A stretch of 46,457 bases of DNA from contig NZ_LMSL01000014.1 of NCBI RefSeq assembly GCF_001428405.1, positions 119,183 through 165,639 on the forward strand, written 5' to 3'. The stretch is from Frateuria sp. Soil773 (GTDB lineage Bacteria; Pseudomonadota; Gammaproteobacteria; Xanthomonadales; Rhodanobacteraceae). The notes under the pieces are model-generated. The model made no database searches, had not been told where the DNA came from, and saw only the letters and a list, made by a program, of their open reading frames with translations. Numbering within the stretch: position 1 is the stretch's first letter; the number at the start of each line of letters is the position of its first letter. The translations under genes were made by a program, and so were the position numbers. This document shows positions 40,426 to 46,457 of this stretch, piece by piece.

Positions 40426-43342
40426 CGTATTTTCTGCCTGTGCGGCAGCGAACGCCGCTGTTCATCACAGGCGTCGCCTGGACAATTTCTAAGCTGCCTG
40501 TGCGGCAGCGAACTGCCGAGCATGCGGGCGCGATCGATCAAGTGTTTTCTAAGCTGCCTGTGCGGCAGCGAACGACTTGCCGGTCGCAAGCTCGCCGGTC
40601 ACGACTTTCTAAGCTGCCTGTGCGGCAGCGAACGTATGCACGGCCATGGCGGGCTTGATATCGAATTTCTAAGCTGCCTGTGCGGCAGCGAACATGTCCG
40701 ACATTTGCTGATCGCTGTAGCGATAATTTCTAAGCTGCCTGTGCGGCAGCGAACCTGGCCCACAGAAGAACAACGCCGCTCATGATTTTCTAAGCTGCCT
40801 GTGCGGCAGCGAACGGTGCGCGCCGCGCATGCGCCAGCCCGTCCACTTTCTAAGCTGCCTGTGCGGCAGCGAACTCTCACATTAAATAGCCGTCTAAACG
40901 CCCAAGTTTCTAAGCTGCCTGTGCGGCAGCGAATGCAGCGGCAGTTGTCGTCGGCGGGATCGGCCGTTTCTAAGCTGCCTGTGCGGCAGCGAACAGGCAT
41001 ACATGGGCGTCTTGGCACGTCCAGTACTTTCTAAGCTGCCTGTGCGGCAGCGAACTTGCGTTCTGGCTCTTGACCACGTTCGTTTTTTTTCTAAGCTGCC
41101 TGTGCGGCAGCGAACAAGCGAACACTAGAGCGGCTCGCAATGGGATTTTTCTAAGCTGCCTGTGCGGCAGCGAACGCTGGCCCGTGACGGCTCGTACAAC
41201 CCGACTCTTTCTAAGCTGCCTGTGCGGCAGCGAACCGTGAACGGCACGCCGGTGTTCGCACTGAGCTTTTCTAAGCTGCCTGTGCGGCAGCGAACAGGTC
41301 ATTGTCGATCGCGCCGAGCATTGCGGTTTTCTAAGCTGCCTGTGCGGCAGCGAACCCACACCTTGCGGGCTGCTGGACTTCTTGCGCTTTCTAAGCTGCC
41401 TGTGCGGCAGCGAACTTGCCGGTGGCGCTGGCCGCACCCCGGTTGCCTTTCTAAGCTGCCTGTGCGGCAGCGAACTGGCGGAAGCCTTCCTCACTGGCGT
41501 CCTCGCATTTCTAAGCTGCCTGTGCGGCAGCGAACGTCAGCGCCGCTCGGCTGGAACCATTCAGCATTTTCTAAGCTGCCTGTGCGGCAGCGAACCATCC
41601 CGAGGCAGACGGCATGTGCTACTGCCATTTCTAAGCTGCCTGTGCGGCAGCGAACCACGACCAGGGGTTGGGCAAAGTCCACTTCATTTTCTAAGCTGCC
41701 TGTGCGGCAGCGAACAGCGAGATCAAGCAGACCGCGGAGCGCGAGAATTTCTAAGCTGCCTGTGCGGCAGCGAACCAGCCGAAAGCAACGGGTCGCCCGC
41801 TGTCGCTTTTCTAAGCTGCCTGTGCGGCAGCGAACCGCCACAGACCTTAGGCGGATCAGGTGTGGGATTTCTAAGCTGCCTGTGCGGCAGCGAACAACGA
41901 TTTCCCGCAGCCGTGCCGTATTCCGTTTTTCTAAGCTGCCTGTGCGGCAGCGAACGGTGGAGGCTGTACCCACTGCGTCTGAACGCATTTCTAAGCTACC
42001 TGTGCGGCAGCGAACCGGCGCCGGATGCTGTGGGTGTATGCCGATCATTTCTAAGCTGCCTGTGCGGCAGCGAACGCTCTGCTCCGCAGCAACGTTCGGC
42101 ACGGGTGTTTCTAAGCTGCCTGTGCGGCAGCGAACGCTTGTCCGGCACCAGGTACTGCCGCTCGACATTTCTAAGCTGCCTGTGCGGCAGCGAACGACAC
42201 GGAAGGGAAGCTCGTAGCCGGCGCCCATTTCTAAGCTGCCTGTGCGGCAGCGAACGTCTTTACCGTTGAAGGTGCGCTCATGGACCATTTCTAAGCTGCC
42301 TGTGCGGCAGCGAACATCAACACGCGATTCCGCGGCGGTAAGTGGCTGTTTCTAAGCTGCCTGTGCGGCAGCGAACGTACTGCGGCCATTCTCGGGGGCA
42401 GAATGCGCTTTCTAAGCTGCCTGTGCGGCAGCGAACAAGTAAAGTACCTTGACCGTCGGACCGTCAAGTTTCTAAGCTGCCTGTGCGGCAGCGAACTGTG
42501 GCACTCGTCAATTACGACCAACGAATCGGTTTCTAAGCTGCCTGTGCGGCAGCGAACATGATCTCGGCCTGGGTAATCGCATCCGTTTTTTTCTAAGCTG
42601 CCTGTGCGGCAGCGAACCGAGTACCTGGTGAACTACCTGGGCCGCACCTTTTCTAAGCTGCCTGTGCGGCAGCGAACGGCGATGTTGTTGATGCCCAGGT
42701 CTTTCGCCATTTCTAAGCTGCCTGTGCGGCAGCGAACCTATATCAATCCATCCTGCTGCGCCTTGTGACTTTCTAAGCTGCCTGTGCGGCAGCGAACCGG
42801 CTGATCGCTATGTCGTAGCGCGTCGCAACTTTCTAAGCTGCCTGTGCGGCAGCGAACACGGTTGGTTCGCCGCGGCCGGCTCGGCGTCATTTCTAAGCTG
42901 CCTGTGCGGCAGCGAACAACGGTGGCACGCCGCCGCTGACGTCCAGGTCGGCTTTCTAAGCTGCCTGTGCGGCAGCGAACGCGTCGTAGCACGAGACACC
43001 ACCGCACACCTTTTTCTAAGCTGCCTGTGCGGCAGCGAACGCGTCGTCGTGTCGATGCCGCGAATAGCAGCATTTCTAAGCTGCCTGTGCGGCAGCGAAC
43101 AGCAGGCCGTCGCCTTCTTTCGATCGGGCGACTTTTCTAAGCTGCCTGTGCGGCAGCGAACGCGCACAACATGAAAATGCGTGTGCCGCTCAATTTCTAA
43201 GCTGCCTGTGCGGCAGCGAACTCGCAGCAGGCTGATTCGCGCCGTCGGCAGCAGTTTCTAAGCTGCCTGTGCGGCAGCGAACGCAATTACGCAGGTGGGC
43301 GCATTGCCTAAAGATTTCTAAGCTGCCTGTGCGGCAGCGAAC
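40426..43342 (-). CRISPR. Type I-F CRISPR array, 49 repeats, 48 spacers
   Basis: A 28-bp repeat (plus strand begins TTTCTAAGCTGCC and ends GCGGCAGCGAAC) recurs about every 60 bp. Its complement begins GTTCGCTGCC and ends CTTAGAAA, the subtype I-F form: the CTGCC/GGCAG arms form the crRNA 3' hairpin and the terminal 8 nt the 5' handle. I count 49 repeats, starting at 40426 (degenerate), 40486, 40546, and so on to 43315. Spacers are mostly 32 nt; six are 33 and one (42918-42952) is 35. The degenerate repeat on the left and the AT-rich flank on the right place the leader at the right, so the strand is minus and the newest spacer is 43283-43314. Variants: 40907-40934 ends GAAT; 41988-42015 has CTACC. 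No cas gene lies in the window. Confidence 0.98.
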
Positions 43343-43470
43343 TAGACGCCTATTGAGCCAAGTATTTGATCGATATGGAAGATAGGCAAAAAAGAGAGCC
43401 AACCCCCTATTGGGGAGTCATCCGGCAAGTGTTTGAATTATATAAAAAGAAGAATACAGCACCGGAAAAG
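43343..43470 (-). promoter_or_regulatory. CRISPR leader with promoter and IHF-like site
   Basis: The 128 bp next to the newest repeat are strikingly AT-rich compared with the surroundings. On the minus strand TATAAT occurs at 43442-43437, about 95 bp before the first repeat, as expected for a pre-crRNA promoter. ATCAAATACTTG at 43370-43359 fits the IHF core ATCAANNNNTTR and lies 16 bp from the repeat; IHF bends leader DNA during I-F spacer acquisition. Both are motif matches that agree with the deduced array orientation. Confidence 0.65.
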
Positions 43471-43823
43471 GGGTGGGAGCAGGAGGCAGTGGCGATTCCA
43501 TCCGAGCATAGCCGACGAAGCCGCCCTGGATTGAGGGCCGGCACGAGCAGTACGCCGAAGACGGTGAACCGAAGCGATGAGCGCCATCTCCGATTCCGAG
43601 TTGTCCACGCGATCGCGCGCGTCCCATCCATCGTCGATCTAAGCAAGCCCCGCCGCCAGGAAATCCAGCAGGAAGCACACCGATGGCAGCGGCCACGGCG
43701 CAACGCTTGTGCACGCTGCCCTGCTTCGGAGAGTCCAGTCGGACAGCGGCGCCACCAGGCAGCCAGCGCGGATCGAGGTTGCCCCCGCGCACGCGTGCAC
43801 GGCAATAGATGCGATCATGTCGC
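43471..43823. other. Region between CRISPR leader and dbpA, no clear gene
   Basis: This region is GC-rich again. Several frames of 100-150 codons run through it on both strands, but none has a recognisable domain, a good ribosome-binding site or typical codon usage, and they overlap each other. It may hold remnants of decayed genes and the dbpA promoter. Importantly, no cas1, cas2/3 or csy gene is found here, where they could be expected beside a leader. Confidence 0.5.
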
Positions 43824-45203
43824 ATGACTTCCTTCAGTACGCTCCCGCTCAAGCCCGCCCTGCTCGCCAGCATCGAAACCCTCGGCTATGCCGGGATGAC
43901 GCCGGTGCAGGCGCAGAGCCTGCCGCCAATGTTGGAAGGGTGCGACGTGATCGCGCAGGCGCAGACCGGCAGCGGCAAGACCGCGGCGTTCGGCCTGGGC
44001 CTGCTGCAGGCGCTGGACGCGGACACGATCCGGCTGCAGGCGCTGGTGCTGTGCCCGACCCGCGAACTGGCCGACCAGGTCAGCAAGGCGATCCGCCGGC
44101 TGGCCGCGAACATCCCGAACGTGAAACTGCTGACCCTGTGCGGCGGCATGCCGCTGGGCCCGCAGCTCGCCTCGCTCACGCACGATCCGCACATCGTGGT
44201 CGGCACGCCGGGGCGCGTGCAGGAACACCTGAAGCGCGGCAGCCTGCACGGCGGCGGCATCAAGGTGCTGGTGCTGGACGAGGCCGACCGCATGCTGGAC
44301 ATGGGTTTCAGCGAGGCGATCGACGACATCGTCGGGCGCATCGCCAGGCATCACCAGACCCTGCTGTTCTCGGCGACCTACCCGGACGAGATCCGCGCGG
44401 TGAGCCGGCGCGTGCAGAAAAACCCGGTCGAGGTCACCGTCGATGCCCCGGCCGAACAACAACCGGCGATCGAGCAGCAGTTCATCGAGGTCGAGCCCGT
44501 GCAGAAGGCCGACGCGCTGGCGCAGCTCCTGGCCGGCGAGCGCGGCCAGCACGCGCTGGTGTTCTGCAACATGCGGCGCGACGTCGATGCGGTGGCGCAG
44601 GAACTGGACCGCCGCGGCTTCTCGGCCCTGCCGCTGCACGGCGACATGGAGCAGCGCGACCGCGACGAGGTGCTGGTGCGCTTCGCCAACCGAAGTTGCT
44701 CGGTGCTGGTGGCCACCGACGTCGCCGCGCGCGGGCTCGACATCGCCGCGCTGCCCCTGGTCGTCAGCTACGACATCGCGCACGATCCCGACACGCATAC
44801 CCACCGCATCGGCCGCACCGGACGCGCCGGGCAGTCGGGCCTGGCGATCACGCTGTGCTCGCCGCGGGAGCGGCCGAAGGCGGCGAACATCGAGCAGGCG
44901 CTAGGCGCGCCGCTGCCGTGGCGGCCGCTGAAGCTGGCACCGCCGCGCCCGAAGACGCTGAACCTGGCGCCGATGAAGACCCTGGTGATCGACGCCGGCC
45001 GGCAGGACAAGCTGCGCCCCGGCGACATCCTCGGCGCGCTGACCGGCGATGCGGGGCTCGACGCGGCCGACATCGGCAAGATCGACGTATTCGCCACCCG
45101 CGCCTACGTGGCGATCAGCCGCGCGCTGGCCGGCAAGGCGCTGGAGCGACTGCGCGCCGGCCGGATCAAGGGGCGCAATTTCCGCGTGCGGCCGCTCGGC
45201 TGA
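43824..45203 (+). CDS. dbpA: ATP-dependent RNA helicase DbpA
   Basis: This 459-residue DEAD-box helicase is activated by 23S rRNA hairpin 92 and acts in 50S subunit assembly. The order of motifs is complete: AQTGSGKTAAFGLGLL (I), PTRELADQV (Ia), GTPGRVQEHL (Ib), VLDEADRMLDMGF (II), LLFSATYPDEI (III), ALVFCNMRRDVDAVA (IV), LVATDVAARGLDIAALPLVVSYD (V), HRIGRTGRAGQ (VI). The C-terminal RNA-binding domain KTLVIDAGRQDKLRPGDILGALTGDAGLDAADIGKIDVFATRAYVAISRALA is the DbpA-specific part. I start at MTSFSTLPLKPALLASI, which aligns with the family; an ATG five codons earlier is in frame. Confidence 0.96.
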   Translation: MTSFSTLPLKPALLASIETLGYAGMTPVQAQSLPPMLEGCDVIAQAQTGSGKTAAFGLGLLQALDADTIRLQALVLCPTRELADQVSKAIRRLAANIPNVKLLTLCGGMPLGPQLASLTHDPHIVVGTPGRVQEHLKRGSLHGGGIKVLVLDEADRMLDMGFSEAIDDIVGRIARHHQTLLFSATYPDEIRAVSRRVQKNPVEVTVDAPAEQQPAIEQQFIEVEPVQKADALAQLLAGERGQHALVFCNMRRDVDAVAQELDRRGFSALPLHGDMEQRDRDEVLVRFANRSCSVLVATDVAARGLDIAALPLVVSYDIAHDPDTHTHRIGRTGRAGQSGLAITLCSPRERPKAANIEQALGAPLPWRPLKLAPPRPKTLNLAPMKTLVIDAGRQDKLRPGDILGALTGDAGLDAADIGKIDVFATRAYVAISRALAGKALERLRAGRIKGRNFRVRPLG

Positions 45204-45234
45204 GCGCCACGACCTCCCTGCCGAAAACCGACCG

Positions 45235-46023
45235 ATGATCCGCCTGCCCGGCACCGCTCTCCTCCCTGCCCTTCTCCTCGCCCTGCCGTTTCCCGGCACG
45301 GCCGCGCATGCCGCGGCGCCGGTCTACGGCTACCGCGTCGTGCATGCCTATCCGCATGACACCGGCGCCTATACCGAGGGCCTGTTCTACAAGGACGGCT
45401 ATCTCTACGAGAGCACCGGCGAAGCCGGCGAATCGACCCTGCGCAAGGTCGAGCTGCGCAGCGGCAAGGTGCTGCAGCGGCACGACCTTCCGCCGCAGTA
45501 TTTCGGCGAAGGCATCGTGGACTGGAAGGACCGGCTGGTGCAGCTCACCTGGCAGAGCCAGACCGGCTTCGTCTACGACCTGGCCAGCTTCGGGCTCCAG
45601 CGCAACTTCGCCTATCCCGGCGAAGGCTGGGCGCTGACACGCGACGACCATCGCCTGTACATGAGCGACGGCTCGGCCGTGCTGCGCGTGCTCGACCCGG
45701 AGACGCTCGCCAGCACCGGCAGCCTGATGGTCACCGACGACGGCGTGCCGGTGACCAATCTCAACGAACTGGAATGGGTCAAGGGCGAAATCTACGCCAA
45801 CGTGTGGCTGACTAACCGCATCGCCCGGATCGACCCGGCCAGCGGCAAGGTGCTGGGCTGGATCGACCTCACCGGCCTGCTCGACGTCGATCGCCTGCCC
45901 GACCCGTCCAACGACGTGCTCAACGGCATCGCCTACGATGCCGCGCACGACCGCCTGTTCGTCACTGGCAAGCGCTGGCCGAAGCTGTTCGAGATCGAAC
46001 TGGTGAAGCCGGCCGGTCACTGA
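45235..46023 (+). CDS. Glutaminyl-peptide cyclotransferase (plant/bacterial type)
   Basis: This 262-residue exported enzyme is of the five-bladed beta-propeller class that converts N-terminal glutamine to pyroglutamate. It has a signal peptide (MIRLPGTALLPALLLALPFPGTAAHA). Family motifs are AYPHDTGAYTEGLFYKDGYLYESTGEAGESTLRKVEL, YFGEGIVDWKDRLVQLTWQSQTGFVYD, YPGEGWALTRDDHRLYMSDGSAVLRVLDP, LNELEWVKGEIYANVWLTNRIARIDPASGKVLGWIDL and LNGIAYDAAHDRLFVTGKRWPKLFEIEL. It probably acts in the periplasm; homologues are known from Xanthomonas. It starts 31 bp after dbpA and is possibly co-transcribed with it. Confidence 0.94.
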   Translation: MIRLPGTALLPALLLALPFPGTAAHAAAPVYGYRVVHAYPHDTGAYTEGLFYKDGYLYESTGEAGESTLRKVELRSGKVLQRHDLPPQYFGEGIVDWKDRLVQLTWQSQTGFVYDLASFGLQRNFAYPGEGWALTRDDHRLYMSDGSAVLRVLDPETLASTGSLMVTDDGVPVTNLNELEWVKGEIYANVWLTNRIARIDPASGKVLGWIDLTGLLDVDRLPDPSNDVLNGIAYDAAHDRLFVTGKRWPKLFEIELVKPAGH

Positions 46024-46457
46024 GGAAGGCAAAGGCGCTGGATTCCTGCTCTTGCCCCCTTTTCGGGGTTCGCAGGAATGACGGGCGGGTGAGTATCCGG
46101 CATGGGTGACGCAGCCAGCCTTTGTGCTGTGCCTGTCCTTGTGGACAGGCGTGCCGGCACCTGCCGCGCAGCGATTGTCCTGGCCGCTGCAGGAAGCCTC
46201 GGAAAGAACCATCGTCCCAGCGGCTCTCAACACCCGCGGGGCTGGTCTAGCTGGGACCCAGCGCCTTTACCCGATCGAAAGCAGAGGCACTGGACGACCA
46301 GCCCTCCGGCTGTTGAAAAGCGCTTCCTGCTTCCGCAGGAATGACGAGCGGAGAGCGTGAGGGGATTCCAATCCGACAGGGAGACTTTGAACAGGCTCTA
46401 AGAGCCTGTTCAAAATCTTTTGAGGAGGAGGGCAAGGAACGCCAAGTGGATGAATTG
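46024..46457. repeat. Repeat-rich right edge, possible IS border
   Basis: No complete gene is seen in these 434 bp. Repeats: a CGCTGGATTCCTGC / GCAGGAATGACG unit at about 46034-46083; a copy of the left-edge repeat at 46215-46399; and a perfect palindrome at 46387-46413 with 13-nt arms (TTGAACAGGCTCT, one central A). From 46401 the sequence AGAGCCTGTTCAAAATC reads like an element terminus, and GGAGGAGGGCAAGG precedes an ATG at 46451 that runs off the window. A mobile element starting here is possible but unproven. Confidence 0.5.

Noticed and set aside
41382-42269. Open frame through the CRISPR array giving a repeated FLSCLCGSE protein (and SKLPVRQRT or SLPHRQLRK in other frames)
   Set aside because: The periodic peptide is only the translation of the 28-bp repeat with a 60-bp (20-codon) period; the spacers are random in codon usage and the DNA is a CRISPR array.
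43407-43805. Possible membrane or unknown protein gene next to the CRISPR leader
   Set aside because: No ribosome-binding site, no recognisable domain, overlaps the AT-rich leader, and several other frames are equally open.
43343-43823. Search for cas genes next to the leader
   Set aside because: No frame shows Cas1, Cas3 or Csy motifs, and the region is too short for any of them.

Overview
The window is high-GC chromosomal DNA from a gammaproteobacterium, most likely of the order Xanthomonadales (family Rhodanobacteraceae or close to it). I infer this from the gene families: two TonB-dependent receptors, a retropepsin-plus-PDZ secreted protease, a bacterial glutaminyl cyclotransferase, an XRE / alpha-beta hydrolase / NatAB-like operon, Clp/CRP-type TGTGA-N6-TCACA sites, and intergenic repeats of the GGATTCGGGATT and GCAGGAATGACG kinds. 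No rRNA, tRNA, phage or complete insertion sequence was seen.

Layout, left to right. 227-6437 (minus) is gltB-gltD, the two glutamate synthase subunits, separated by an unusual 316-bp gap filled with palindromic repeats. 6747-12045 (minus) holds two TonB-dependent outer-membrane receptors. 12108-14812 (plus) holds an EnvC-type murein hydrolase activator and a CtpA-type S41 protease. 14821-17664 (minus) holds a SYLF-domain protein, tatA-tatB-tatC and a GNAT acetyltransferase. 17775-22564 (plus) holds ferrochelatase, a SERHL-like hydrolase, an AraC regulator and a double retropepsin/PDZ protease. 22893-29869 (minus) is a nine-gene, tightly coupled operon: a membrane protein, a 59-aa small ORF, an XRE regulator, a second related membrane protein, a small secreted protein, a TAP-type alpha/beta hydrolase, an ABC exporter (ATPase and ABC-2 permease) and an M49 lipoprotein peptidase. 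A large inverted repeat lies in front of it. 30393-35471 (plus) is a chaperone-usher fimbrial operon. A short pilin-like gene faces it at 35484-35840 (minus). Each unit has its own perfect CRP/Clp-type palindrome upstream. 36028-40178 holds a ferredoxin-NADP reductase, a YadGH-type ABC exporter, RluF and a short signal peptidase I.

The most striking element is a type I-F CRISPR array at 40426-43342: 49 repeats and 48 spacers, with an AT-rich leader on its right side, so it is transcribed leftwards. No cas gene is present in the window, so the array depends on Cas proteins encoded elsewhere or is orphaned. To its right lie dbpA and a glutaminyl cyclotransferase gene, then repeat-rich DNA that belongs to the same dispersed family as the left edge of the window.

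I did not find a clearly new defence system. The best candidates for under-described biology are the coupled XRE/membrane-protein operon with its 59-aa linking ORF, the cas-less I-F array lying directly upstream of and co-oriented with a signal peptidase gene, and the paired Clp-type sites around the fimbrial genes.
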